Below, piece after piece: positions 25,153-33,504 of a stretch of 64,000 bases of DNA; position 1 is the stretch's first letter; every line of letters begins with the position of its first letter. A program made the translations under genes and the position numbers. The notes under the pieces were generated by a model, which searched no databases, was not told the DNA's origin, and was given only the letters and a program-made list of their open reading frames with translations. Origin of the DNA: Haloarcula nitratireducens (lineage in GTDB: Archaea; Halobacteriota; Halobacteria; Halobacteriales; Haloarculaceae); NCBI RefSeq assembly GCF_019599505.1, contig NZ_RKLT01000008.1, forward strand, positions 1-64,000. The letters run 5' to 3'.

Positions 25153-25500
25153 TCAGCGGAGCTCGTGACGTTCGTCCGCAAAGCCAACCGAGACGAGGTA
25201 CTCGAGGAACTCGTCGAACCGCTCGACGTCACTGGGGGTGTCGGTCGCAAGATGACGTGCCCACTCGATGGCCCACTGGAAGGCGGGATCCGTGCCGCCC
25301 TTGCCGTGAATGTACCACCACCGGGCCGCTTTCAGCACGACCAGCGGATTCGTCGGCGGCTGCTCACCGGCGAGCCCACGGGTGATGGATTCGATTTCGT
25401 CAGGGACGTCGGCGGAATCGACCTCCGCTGATTGCGTGTTTGCGATATCAACCGGAATCTCGTCGATCGAGACGTTGTCGGGACGCTGTTGTTGACTCAC
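25153..25500 (-). CDS. Small haloarchaeal hypothetical protein
   Basis: 115 residues beginning with GTG. The sequence N-P-L-V-V-L-K-A-A-R-W-W-Y-I-H-G-K-G-G...F-Q-W-A-I-E-W-A-R-H-L is tryptophan-rich and helical; the family is not recognised. A strong ribosome-binding site (GAGGTGA) lies six bases before the GTG and supports this start. It sits between the DUF6610-like and ArdC-like genes in one operon, with leader hairpins on each side. Confidence 0.7.
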   Translation of the reverse strand: MSQQQRPDNVSIDEIPVDIANTQSAEVDSADVPDEIESITRGLAGEQPPTNPLVVLKAARWWYIHGKGGTDPAFQWAIEWARHLATDTPSDVERFDEFLEYLVSVGFADERHELR

Positions 25501-25514
25501 TGGAAGTCACCTCT

Positions 25515-25559
25515 GAGGGCTCTCGAAGGAGCCCTCGCCCTCTCGGGGGCACGAAAAAC
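25515..25559 (-). promoter_or_regulatory. Double hairpin with T-tract upstream of the 115-residue gene
   Basis: Minus strand: TTTTT, a GCCCCC/GGGC hairpin, then GAGGGCTC-TCGAAG... pairing as 8-bp arms at 25515-25522 and 25529-25536. The two hairpins overlap and exclude each other. The ribosome-binding site follows at once. Confidence 0.6.
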
Positions 25560-25570
25560 AGGTCACGAAA

Positions 25571-26572
25571 TCACGCCGGCGGGAGGTAGACGCTCTGCTC
25601 GCCGGCGATCTCCTCCAGGTTATTCCGATGACGGTGGCTGAAGTAGCACTCGTAGCTGCAGTATCCACAGATTGCGCCGGAATCGTATTCGGCCACGTAC
25701 GGGCCGCGGCGAGTTCGCCAAACGTTCGTCCCGCATTCGGTACAGGCGGCGTCCTCGAGATCGGCAGGACTCGGTCCCTCGTACTCGACGTCGAGCCCCT
25801 CGTCTTGCGGTGTCGTTTCGGGCCAGATTCCGTGGGTCCTCCAAAACTCACGGACGCGAGCGAGGCTGTGGCGCACCGTCTTTCGCACGGTGACGTGGTC
25901 GGCGTCGCGACCGCTGTCGTCCCAGCCGTCGGCCGTCCAGAACTCACCGAATTGTGCACCGCGATGCAGCCCGTTCCAGTCGACGCCGACGATGTCGGCT
26001 GGTGGCTCGTCCGTGAGTGTCGGTCTGGTCAGCTGTCGAATGGCGTCGAGCTGCTTGGGCGGACTCCCTCCAAGGATGTGGACGCGCCGCCCTCTCCAAT
26101 CGGCTGGATCGGAGAAATCGTGGGCCAGTCGGTCGGCGTATCCCCGTGAATACCCGAGGACGAGGGTCTCGGGTATCGCGTCGATCACCGCTCGCGACTT
26201 CGGAACGACGATGAGCTCGGCCTCGGGATAGCTCGCTTGGATCTCACGGGCAGCAGCGACGTGGGCGTCGACGTCGTCGATCTCGTCGACGTCCCCGATG
26301 ACCCCGACCTCTGGTTCGTACTCGAAGAAACGGTCGACGAACCGCTCCAGATCGGGATTCCGGAAATCGTTGTCGAGCATCCCAACGGGAATCTCGAGAT
26401 TCAGGTACTGATCCGTCTGATACCCACAGTCTTCCCGAAACCCGGGGAGAAATCCGAGGGCGAGAGCATCGCCGGCAAAGGGAGCTCGGTGGAGGAACGC
26501 CACGAAGTCTGTTTGTCTGGCGGCGGCGATTTCGCGGGCGGTGCTGGCGCTGGAGCTCAGCTCGAGGGACAT
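25571..26572 (-). CDS. DUF6610-like protein, possible TGT/DpdA-type TIM barrel with zinc ribbon
   Basis: 333 residues. Haloarchaeal proteins of this kind are labelled DUF6610. The central part (ELIVVPKSRAVIDAIPE, LVLGYSRGYADR, RRVHILGGSPPKQ, DIVGVDWNG) has the spacing of successive strands of a tRNA-guanine-transglycosylase-like TIM barrel, as in DpdA enzymes that put 7-deazaguanine into DNA. The C-terminal 60 residues carry a zinc ribbon (C-T-E-C ... C-G-Y-C-S-Y-E-C). The DpdA link is my reading of motif spacing and is not secure. It is the first gene after TTAACCAACA repeat copy 2. Confidence 0.75.
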   Translation of the reverse strand: MSLELSSSASTAREIAAARQTDFVAFLHRAPFAGDALALGFLPGFREDCGYQTDQYLNLEIPVGMLDNDFRNPDLERFVDRFFEYEPEVGVIGDVDEIDDVDAHVAAAREIQASYPEAELIVVPKSRAVIDAIPETLVLGYSRGYADRLAHDFSDPADWRGRRVHILGGSPPKQLDAIRQLTRPTLTDEPPADIVGVDWNGLHRGAQFGEFWTADGWDDSGRDADHVTVRKTVRHSLARVREFWRTHGIWPETTPQDEGLDVEYEGPSPADLEDAACTECGTNVWRTRRGPYVAEYDSGAICGYCSYECYFSHRHRNNLEEIAGEQSVYLPPA

Positions 26573-26600
26573 GATTAGGCTCGCGAGGCCGCTGCTGGCT

Positions 26601-26629
26601 GCCCCGCACCCTTTCAGGGGCCGGAAAAA
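26601..26629 (-). promoter_or_regulatory. T-tract plus GC hairpin upstream of the DUF6610-like gene
   Basis: Minus strand: TTTTTCCG, then GCCCCTGAAAGGGTGCGGGG, 29 bases before the ATG at 26572. It lies between inverted-repeat copy 2 and the gene. Confidence 0.65.
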
Positions 26630-26644
26630 CCGAGGCACAGCAGA

Positions 26645-26687
26645 TTAACCAACAATAGGGGGAACTCACGCAGAGTGTGTTGGTTAA
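26645..26687. promoter_or_regulatory. TTAACCAACA inverted repeat, copy 2
   Basis: TTAACCAACA (26645-26654), 23 bases, TGTTGGTTAA (26678-26687). Heads the minus-strand operon 26572-24139. Confidence 0.9.
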
Positions 26688-26696
26688 GAATAGGGC

Positions 26697-26912
26697 TTAC
26701 TTTTCGTCCTCACGCAGCTCTTCAGCCTTCCACTTGAGCCGGCGCAGAATCTGCGTCCGGTTCTGATGGGCGTTCTCGTAGGCAACACACTCCTGAAGAG
26801 TCTCCATATCGGGAATCGTCGCGATACCGGCCTTAATCAGGCGCGTGTTCGATGCTTCAAGCCGCTTCTCTGGCGGGAATTCGTCGCTCTCTTCGTCGTT
26901 AGTGGTTCCCAT
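26697..26912 (-). CDS. Small hypothetical protein
   Basis: 71 residues from the ATG at 26912 (MGTTNDEE...). Helical, with LEASNTRLIKAGIATIPDMETLQECVAYENAHQNR and a basic end RRLKWKAEELRE. The leader hairpin at 26921-26950 sits nine bases upstream, which rules out the longer start at 26945. Family not recognised. It ends nine bases before inverted-repeat copy 2. Confidence 0.65.
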   Translation of the reverse strand: MGTTNDEESDEFPPEKRLEASNTRLIKAGIATIPDMETLQECVAYENAHQNRTQILRRLKWKAEELREDEK

Positions 26913-26920
26913 CTCGAAGA

Positions 26921-26950
26921 GCCTCCACCCCTTTGGGGCCGACACAAACA
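26921..26950 (-). promoter_or_regulatory. GC hairpin upstream of the 71-residue gene
   Basis: Minus strand: TTTGTGTC, then GGCCCCAAAGGGGTGGAGGC, nine bases before the ATG. Confidence 0.5.
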
Positions 26951-27044
26951 GCTCTCCGGACGATGACGCCCCATCTCTAATAGAGATAAAACCGATACAA
27001 CAGTTACCGTAATGGTCATCCCCCGCGAGTGTTTACAGCCCCGT

Positions 27045-27251
27045 ATGGAGCGAAAGACGATCTCCGTCACCGGGATGTCGTGCAACGGGTGCGAACAGAA
27101 CGTGGAGACCGCCCTGCGAAACCTCGACGGTGTGAGTCGGGTCGAGGCCAATCACGACGCTGACGCGGTCGACGTGGTCCTCGAGGATGGAGTCGCAGAC
27201 GACGACGTGAACGCGGCAATCGAACAGGCTGGCTACGACGTCGTGGCTTAG
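27045..27251 (+). CDS. copZ: CopZ-like copper chaperone (HMA domain)
   Basis: 68 residues, a single heavy-metal-associated domain with the metal site GMSCNGC (about residues 9-15) and the ferredoxin-like pattern ending AIEQAGYDVV. It delivers Cu(I) to a P1B ATPase. The start at MERKTISV (27045) fits the domain edge; the upstream 11 codons look non-coding. The stop overlaps the stop of the convergent ATPase gene at 27248. Confidence 0.9.
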   Translation: MERKTISVTGMSCNGCEQNVETALRNLDGVSRVEANHDADAVDVVLEDGVADDDVNAAIEQAGYDVVA

Positions 27252-29524
27252 TCGGCCGTCACTTGGCTGTCTCCACGTTCGCCGTCGGTCCGTTCTTCTA
27301 GGGCGAACTTGGTGTTGACACCCTCGCCGGAGAGGAGCTGACCAGCGAAGCTGTTGGCGAGGACGGCCGAGACAGACAACACCATCGCAAGCATCGCGAA
27401 CACTGGGTGAACGAGCCCTGTGGTCGCGGCGGCGACGCCGATGCCGTTGAACGCGAAGGCCGTCGCGAGGTTCTGACGGGTCTTCCGGTAGCTCTCTTTC
27501 CCGATCTCGTAGGCGTCCATCACGCCACCAAGCCGGTCGCCCATCAGGACGATATCCGCTGACTCGATGGCGATATCGGTCCCTGCGCCGATGGCGATAC
27601 CAATGTCCGCCTGCGTGAGTGCGGGAGCGTCGTTGATGCCGTCGCCGACCATCGCGACGCGGTAACCCTCGTCCTGCAGGCGACCGATCTCTTCGCGTTT
27701 CTCGTCGGGCAGCACGTCTGCCATAACGCGGTCGATGCTGACCTCCTCGGCGACCGCGTTCGCGGTGCGCTCGTTGTCCCCGGTGATCATCACGGGCGTA
27801 ATGCCGACCTCTGTCATCCGCTGGACGGTCGCAGCGGCGTCGCTCTTGACCTCGTCACCGATACCGATCAGGCCGATGAGGTCACCGCCACGAACAACTC
27901 CAGCAACGGTGAGGCCGCGGCCTTGGAGTCGCTCAATATCGGCGTCTCCCTTCGACAGGTCGATCCCCTCGTCGCTGAGCCATCCCGGTTTCCCGACCAG
28001 CACGTCGTCGCTGGCCACGGTTACCCGGACGCCCTTGCCGGTCACGGAATCGAAGGCGTCGGGGTCTCCGTACTCGAAGCCTTGCTCGTCGGCGGCCTCG
28101 AGGATCGCATCGGCAAGTGGATGTTCGGAGAACGCCTCCGCGCTGGCCGCAGTCGTGAGTACATCCACCTCGTCGGCACCGAAGGCGACGACCTCACTGA
28201 CGGCGGGTTCGCCGTCAGTGATCGTGCCAGTCTTGTCCAGCACGATGTGGTCGACGTCGGGGAAAATCTGGAAGGCGTCACCGGAGCGCATCAGGATGCC
28301 TCGGTCAGCGGCCTTCCCGCCGCCCCGAATTAGCGCGAGCGGTGTCGCCATCCCGAGGGCACATGGATAGCCGAGCACGAGGACCGCCAGCGCTGCGAAC
28401 GCCCCGCGCTGGACGTTGGGGGCTGCACCCCACGCAAGCGGTGCGACCACCCAGAAGAGGAACGAGAGCGCGGCAATCGTCAAGACGCCTGGGACGAAGT
28501 ACTTGAGGACGCGGTCGGCGAGCTGAATGATGCCGGGCTTCATAGCGCGTGCTTCCTCGATTTCGCGGGCCACCTGGTTCAGGAACGCGTCCTCGCCCGT
28601 TGCAGTTACCTTGATGAGCAGCGTCCCGGTCTCGTTGACGCTGCCGCCGATCACTCCGTCGCCCTTCGCCTTCTCCTCGGGGATGGACTCACCGGTGGCA
28701 ACCGACTCGTCGACTGTGGATTTACCCTCGACGACCTCACCGTCGACGGGGATGTTCTCGCCGGGCTTGACCCGGACGTAGTCGCCGACGTCGAGGTCGT
28801 CGAGGGGGACTTCCTCGACGTCACCGTCATCACTGACGCGGCGTGCTGTGTCGGGCTGGAGGTCGAGCAGGTTCTGCACGGCCTGTGAGGCTCGTGTGCG
28901 GACGATGAGGCTCGTATATTCGGAGAGGATGTGGTAGGTGGTGATGAACACGGAGACGGCGAAGAAGTGGACGGTCGGGAAGCTTGGGAAGACAAACAGG
29001 CCGAGTAACCCACCGAGGAGCCCTGCGAAGGCGCCCGCCTCTAGGAGGACGTGCTGGTTGAAGATCCCCCGGCGAAGGCTCTGGAACGCCTTCTGTTTGA
29101 TGTAGCGACCGGGACCGAACATCGTCCCGAGGGCCAGCCCAAAGGCCACCAGATCCATCGCCGGTGACGCTGACTCGAAGCGTCCCATTACGAGAATCAT
29201 CCACCCCATCAGGGCAGCGACAACGATAGATGCGCCGCCGGCGATGAGGAGACGGCGCTTCCCGTCGGCGAGTTCGGCCTGCTGCTGCTCGTATCGTTTC
29301 GCCTTGTCCGGATCTCGGATGGTGTAGCCGAGATCCCGAAGCGTGTCCTTCACCTCGACCTCGCTCAGGCGGTCATCGTCGTACTGGACGAGGACCTCCT
29401 CGTGGGCGAGACTTACGTCGACGTCCTCGACGCCGTCGGTCCGGCTGTAGGCCTTCTTGATACTCTCGGCACAGAAGGAGCAGGACATTCCCCCGACGTT
29501 GAATTGTTCGTGTGTCGTTCCCAT
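27248..29524 (-). CDS. copA: Copper-type P1B ATPase with N-terminal HMA domain and a YPC membrane motif
   Basis: 758 residues. An HMA domain with GMSCSFC (C15, C18) is followed by eight membrane segments, an actuator loop with ATGES, the phosphorylation motif DKTGTITDGE, and the hinge MVGDGINDAPAL. The membrane metal-site motif is G-Y386-P-C388-A-L rather than the usual CPC, so one of the two cysteine ligands is missing. This may shift metal choice or affinity. It should export Cu(I) or a related metal. Divergent from the ArsR-like gene at 29656. Confidence 0.9.
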   Translation of the reverse strand: MGTTHEQFNVGGMSCSFCAESIKKAYSRTDGVEDVDVSLAHEEVLVQYDDDRLSEVEVKDTLRDLGYTIRDPDKAKRYEQQQAELADGKRRLLIAGGASIVVAALMGWMILVMGRFESASPAMDLVAFGLALGTMFGPGRYIKQKAFQSLRRGIFNQHVLLEAGAFAGLLGGLLGLFVFPSFPTVHFFAVSVFITTYHILSEYTSLIVRTRASQAVQNLLDLQPDTARRVSDDGDVEEVPLDDLDVGDYVRVKPGENIPVDGEVVEGKSTVDESVATGESIPEEKAKGDGVIGGSVNETGTLLIKVTATGEDAFLNQVAREIEEARAMKPGIIQLADRVLKYFVPGVLTIAALSFLFWVVAPLAWGAAPNVQRGAFAALAVLVLGYPCALGMATPLALIRGGGKAADRGILMRSGDAFQIFPDVDHIVLDKTGTITDGEPAVSEVVAFGADEVDVLTTAASAEAFSEHPLADAILEAADEQGFEYGDPDAFDSVTGKGVRVTVASDDVLVGKPGWLSDEGIDLSKGDADIERLQGRGLTVAGVVRGGDLIGLIGIGDEVKSDAAATVQRMTEVGITPVMITGDNERTANAVAEEVSIDRVMADVLPDEKREEIGRLQDEGYRVAMVGDGINDAPALTQADIGIAIGAGTDIAIESADIVLMGDRLGGVMDAYEIGKESYRKTRQNLATAFAFNGIGVAAATTGLVHPVFAMLAMVLSVSAVLANSFAGQLLSGEGVNTKFALEERTDGERGDSQVTAD

Positions 29525-29655
29525 CGTGGTCGCTAGTTACCCAGCGAAGTGGATAACCATTACGACTAGTATTATAGCGGTATCGAACAACTAAGACTGC
29601 TATCGAATGTGTAGCGTTACTCTTACTATCGTCGTTCCCCTACGTCCTCACAAGA

Positions 29656-30255
29656 ATGGCGCTCCTCGAATCCGACGTGCCGATCCGTGAAGTCGTGACG
29701 ACGGCCCCGGAGAAAGCGAAAGCGTTGGAGAACGACGTCCGGGCGAAGATTCTCGATATGCTCGCAACCGAGGAAATGACGATCGAGGAGATCCACGACG
29801 AACTGCATCGTCGCGGTGAGGAGAAGGCCGAGACGACGGTGCGCCACCACGTGAACGTCCTGAAGGACGCAGGGATGGTTGAGATCGCCCGTCTTGAGGA
29901 AGCTGGCGGCGGGACGCGGAAGTTCTACAAGTCGAACACGCGGATTTTCTCGTATGACCTTCCAGAGGACGCCGAGCAGACGCTCGCTGGGGCGCAGGAA
30001 ACCGCGACAGCCGAATTAGCAGGACTCGTCGAGACGCTCTATGGGGAGCACGGCGACGAGATCGAGGCGGTGGCACGAGAAATGAAGCCGTGCGAGTACT
30101 GTGCAACACAGCATTACGAGGAGTTCGTCCTCCGGGAACTGCTAAATCGCACGCTTATTGACCTCACTGAGAATGGGACGGTGGAGAGCGTTCGGCGTGA
30201 TTCAGAAGACGCCGGCGATGAAGCCGAGTCCCATGACGACGAGGACGATCGCTGA
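29656..30255 (+). CDS. ArsR-like winged-helix metalloregulator
   Basis: 199 residues. A winged helix with ALENDVRAKILDMLATEEMT and ETTVRHHVNVLKDAGMVE (about residues 20-80) matches ArsR-type regulators. A helical domain follows, with a C-E-Y-C pair (about 150) that is a likely metal site, and an acidic tail. Divergent from the copper ATPase, whose promoter region is shared (29525-29655), so it probably controls that gene. Its last 54 bp overlap the 3' end of the convergent NicO-like gene. Confidence 0.83.
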   Translation: MALLESDVPIREVVTTAPEKAKALENDVRAKILDMLATEEMTIEEIHDELHRRGEEKAETTVRHHVNVLKDAGMVEIARLEEAGGGTRKFYKSNTRIFSYDLPEDAEQTLAGAQETATAELAGLVETLYGEHGDEIEAVAREMKPCEYCATQHYEEFVLRELLNRTLIDLTENGTVESVRRDSEDAGDEAESHDDEDDR

Positions 30256-31011
30256 GAACAGCGGCAGGTACGGTGTGTACTTCTCCACCGTTTCTTCGTA
30301 CTCCTGAAAGCCGGCGATGAGGAGCATCGTTAACCCGACGATGCCGACGATGACCGTCAGCGCATACGCAGTCATCAGCTCCAGACAGTACGTCGAACCG
30401 GCACAGAGGCCGATAATCTCGAATTCTTCTTCGTGAGCGAACCCGAGGACGAATGCGAACCAGGCGATTCCGAGTAGCCCGCGGTCGGCGTCAGTAGCCG
30501 GATCGGTCCTGTGCTCGTGGGAGTGCCCTCTGATTTCTCCAAGCCGAGTTTTCACCCAGGTAAGAAGCCCATCCGGGGAGTGTTCGTGCGTGGGTGACGT
30601 GCCGTGACTGTGGTGGGTCGACTGCTCCTCCGTATGCTCATCGTGGTCGTCCTCGTGCTGGTGAGAATGGCCGTGTGTGTACTCTCGAATCCCGAGTCCG
30701 ATGAGTAAGATGCCTGCGACGATGCTGACCGGACCGCCGATGGATACGCCGCCAAGAATCGAGATCGGCTCGTTCACCTGCGTCAACCGAAAATAGGATT
30801 TCGCGTAAAAGAACACGCCGACCATCGCCAGACTGCTAATGAGGTGGCCGATGCCGATTAGCAAGCTGCTGGCGAGTCCGTAGAGCCACTTGTTGGATTG
30901 ATCGAGCGCATAGCTCGCAGCGACCGGCCATCCGTGTCCGGGCTCGATTCCGTGTACAAATCCGAGCGCAATCGCGCCGACCAATACTGGTAACGCCTCG
31001 CCGTGGAGCAT
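30202..31011 (-). CDS. NicO/RcnA-like nickel-cobalt transporter
   Basis: 269 residues, about six membrane segments. The first carries G-F-V-H-G-I-E-P-G-H-G-W, close to the H-x-x-x-P-G-H-G motif of NicO/RcnA transporters. A cytoplasmic loop (about residues 115-165) is very rich in histidine (H-G-H-S-H-Q-H-E-D-D-H and more) and should bind Ni/Co. Divergent from nikR at 31115, which points to nickel. Whether it imports or exports cannot be told from sequence. Confidence 0.82.
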   Translation of the reverse strand: MLHGEALPVLVGAIALGFVHGIEPGHGWPVAASYALDQSNKWLYGLASSLLIGIGHLISSLAMVGVFFYAKSYFRLTQVNEPISILGGVSIGGPVSIVAGILLIGLGIREYTHGHSHQHEDDHDEHTEEQSTHHSHGTSPTHEHSPDGLLTWVKTRLGEIRGHSHEHRTDPATDADRGLLGIAWFAFVLGFAHEEEFEIIGLCAGSTYCLELMTAYALTVIVGIVGLTMLLIAGFQEYEETVEKYTPYLPLFSAIVLVVMGLGFIAGVF

Positions 31012-31114
31012 TCATCTATATCTCTATCCCTGCGCTGTATAGCGGTTGTTAAGACTGAAACGGGGATCCTGTAATAATCGAGGGGTCAAGACAGTAGGGG
31101 ATCAATTGGGGAGT

Positions 31115-31522
31115 ATGCGCACGAGCTTGAACGTGTCTGAGGACATTCTCGAGGAGTTCGACGAGACGTGGCAGGCTGAGGGGTTGGATTCCCGCTCGCG
31201 GGCGATTCGTGAAGCGATGCAGGAATACATCGAGGGGCACTCACAACTCGAAGAGGTTTCGGGTGAGGTCGTCGCTGTACTGGCGTTCGATTACCAGCAC
31301 CACGAGGTGATTCACGATCTCCATACTGCCCAGCACCAGTTTCAGGACATCATCGAGACGATGAGCCACACCCACCAGGGCGAGTGGTGTTTAGAGACCG
31401 TCTTCTGTCATGGCGATGCGGCGCGGGTGCGGGAACTCGTGTATCGGCTCCGTGATTTCGATGGGGTCGGTCGCGTGAAGACGATGCTCCTCCGCAGTAC
31501 TGCGCCGGCCGACCCGGAGTGA
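31115..31522 (+). CDS. nikR: NikR nickel-responsive regulator
   Basis: 135 residues. A ribbon-helix-helix domain (MRTSLNVSEDILEEFDETW ... SRAIREAMQEYI) precedes an ACT-like nickel domain whose ligands H-Q-H, S-H-T-H and E-W-C (about residues 74-93) match the His-His-His-Cys set of NikR. The ATG at 31115 begins the RHH strand directly; the longer frame from 31046 adds 23 unrelated residues. It is divergent from the NicO-like gene and probably controls it. Confidence 0.92.
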   Translation: MRTSLNVSEDILEEFDETWQAEGLDSRSRAIREAMQEYIEGHSQLEEVSGEVVAVLAFDYQHHEVIHDLHTAQHQFQDIIETMSHTHQGEWCLETVFCHGDAARVRELVYRLRDFDGVGRVKTMLLRSTAPADPE

Positions 31523-31525
31523 GAT

Positions 31526-32980
31526 TCATTCGATACAGCAGCTCATTGTCGACGTGTCCCGTCGGAATGCCTGACAGGCGTGTTTGAACGCCTCGCTGAA
31601 CGTCGGGAACGGGTGGACGGTGTCGATGATGTCGTCGACGGTGAGGCCGAACGTCACCGCCAGCGTGGCTTCCATGATCATGTCGGCGGCACGAGGTCCG
31701 ACCATGTGGACGCCGACGATCTCGTCGGTCTCGTGGTGTTTGACGACCTGGACGAGGCCATCCGTGTTCTTGACTGCCTTCGCCCGCGGGACATCCGCCA
31801 TCTGGATGGTCTGGCACGAACAGGTGCCGTGCTCGTCCATATACTCGCGTTCTGTCGTCCCGACGGCTGCGACTTCCGGGTTGGTGAACACGACTGCGGG
31901 GACTGCATCGTAGTCGATGCTGACGCCCTCGTTGCCGAAGGCGTTCTTGACGGCGTGATTGCCCTCCTTGGCGGCGACCGTCTCCAGTTCGGGCTCGCCG
32001 ATCACGTCGCCCGCTGCGTAGACGTCGGGATTCGTCGTCTGGAAATGCTCGTCGACGTGGATCGCGCCATCGGATTCGGTCTCGACGCTGACTGCTTCCA
32101 AGCCGATGTCCTCGCTGTTGGGCTGGACGCCTGTCGCGACGAACAACGCCTCGGCGGTGAACGCTCGTTTCTCGCCCTCAATGACAGTCTCCACAGCGAC
32201 GCCCTGCTGACCAGAGTCAGCACTACTGTCGGTAGCCACACCCTGAACCTGCTGGAAGTCGTTACCGGTCATGATGTCGATCCCTTCCTCGCGGAAGGCT
32301 CGTTCCATCTCCCGGCCGAGCTGGCCTTCCATACCTGAGAGCACGTGACCGGAGCGCTGGAGAACCCTCACGTCGACGCCGACACGGTGGAGGATCTGGC
32401 CCCACTCCAGCGCGATGTACCCGCCGCCGACTATCAGAATACTCTCGGGAAGGTCGCGCTCCTCGAGGATTGTCTCGCTCGTGTAGTAGTCGATGTCGTC
32501 GAGGCCGTCGATGGGTGGCGCCCACGGTGAGCTTCCAGTCGCGACGAGCGCTTTCTTCCCAGTAATGTGCGCGCCCTCGTCGGCGCCGTCGACGACCTCA
32601 ATGGTCGTGTCGTCCACCAGCTGGCCGTAGCCCTCGTAGATGTCGGTCTCGAAGTGCTCGGCGACGTCGACGTAGTTCTCCTGCCGGAACCGCTCGACGA
32701 GTTCGTTGGTGCCGTCGAGGGCGTCGGCCCAGTCGACAGTCGGCTCTTCGGGATATGTGACGGCGTCGAAGGGATTCTCCGACGCTGCAGCGCCACTCTC
32801 GGCGACGGCGAGCAAATGCTTACTCGGGACACAGCCGACGTTCACGCACGTCCCGCCGATGGGCAAGCCCGTATTCACCATCGCCGTCGAGAGGTCCCGC
32901 CGGCTTGCTTCAGTGATCGCGGCGAAGGCTGCGGCGCCCCCACCGAGAATCACGAGATCATAGTCGGAGGTGTGAGTCAT
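31526..32980 (-). CDS. merA: Mercuric reductase
   Basis: 484 residues, pyridine nucleotide-disulfide oxidoreductase fold. FAD-binding ILGGGAAAFAA is at residues 11-21 and the redox pair C45/C50 is in GGTCVNVGCVPSK. NAD(P)-binding IVGGGYIALEWG and a dimerisation domain follow. The C-terminal vicinal cysteines C481-C482 (MSCCIE) mark mercuric reductase, since they bind Hg(II). The N-terminal HMA domain of many MerA proteins is absent. It reduces Hg(II) to volatile Hg(0) with NAD(P)H. Divergent from the HxlR-like gene at 33059. Confidence 0.94.
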   Translation of the reverse strand: MTHTSDYDLVILGGGAAAFAAITEASRRDLSTAMVNTGLPIGGTCVNVGCVPSKHLLAVAESGAAASENPFDAVTYPEEPTVDWADALDGTNELVERFRQENYVDVAEHFETDIYEGYGQLVDDTTIEVVDGADEGAHITGKKALVATGSSPWAPPIDGLDDIDYYTSETILEERDLPESILIVGGGYIALEWGQILHRVGVDVRVLQRSGHVLSGMEGQLGREMERAFREEGIDIMTGNDFQQVQGVATDSSADSGQQGVAVETVIEGEKRAFTAEALFVATGVQPNSEDIGLEAVSVETESDGAIHVDEHFQTTNPDVYAAGDVIGEPELETVAAKEGNHAVKNAFGNEGVSIDYDAVPAVVFTNPEVAAVGTTEREYMDEHGTCSCQTIQMADVPRAKAVKNTDGLVQVVKHHETDEIVGVHMVGPRAADMIMEATLAVTFGLTVDDIIDTVHPFPTFSEAFKHACQAFRRDTSTMSCCIE

Positions 32981-33058
32981 CTATACCGATACTTTACGAC
33001 AGGAAGTTCTTATACTCCAGAGTCCGAAGCGATGGAGTAGGTTGGAGGCCACGAAGCT

Positions 33059-33403
33059 ATGGCAGATACTACTTCATCGGCGCCCGCGTGCGATATCGAC
33101 GGGACGTGCTACTGCCCGCTCACAGGAGTTATCGACACGTTGAGCCGGAAATACGCGATGCAGCTCGTCAGCATCATCGGCGCACACGACTCACTGCGAT
33201 TCGCGGAAATCGAAGATCATCTTCCGACTGCGAGCACGTCGACGATCTCGAAACGCCTCACTGAGTTCGAAGAGGCAGGACTCGTCTCACGGACGCAGTA
33301 CAACGAAATTCCGCCACGCGTCGAATACACGCTAACTGACGAGGGGGATGAGATTCGTTCGAGATTAGAACCGCTTCTTGAGTGGGCGACGGCGAACTCC
33401 TGA
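33059..33403 (+). CDS. HxlR-like winged-helix regulator with N-terminal cysteines
   Basis: 114 residues. A winged helix of the HxlR type (GVIDTLSRKYAMQLVSIIG, TSTISKRLTEFEEAGLVSR, PPRVEYTLTDEG). The N-terminus carries C11, C17 and C19 (CDIDGTCYCPL), well placed to bind mercury or to sense redox state. It shares a 78-bp divergent promoter region with merA, so it is a good candidate mercury sensor, although it is neither MerR nor ArsR. Confidence 0.85.
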   Translation: MADTTSSAPACDIDGTCYCPLTGVIDTLSRKYAMQLVSIIGAHDSLRFAEIEDHLPTASTSTISKRLTEFEEAGLVSRTQYNEIPPRVEYTLTDEGDEIRSRLEPLLEWATANS

Positions 33404-33504
33404 CGTACGGACTCCAGTGAATTACATCCCACATCTGAAGCTCCTCCATTCAGGTGGGGGTGTTAACCCAAAGACTATCCTTTCTTCGTGTGCTACTGTG
33501 GCGT

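Noticed and set aside
27735..28370. Long plus-strand frames opposite the P1B ATPase genes
   Set aside because: Typical antisense shadows of high-GC genes, Ser/Pro/Arg-rich, with strong homology on the other strand.
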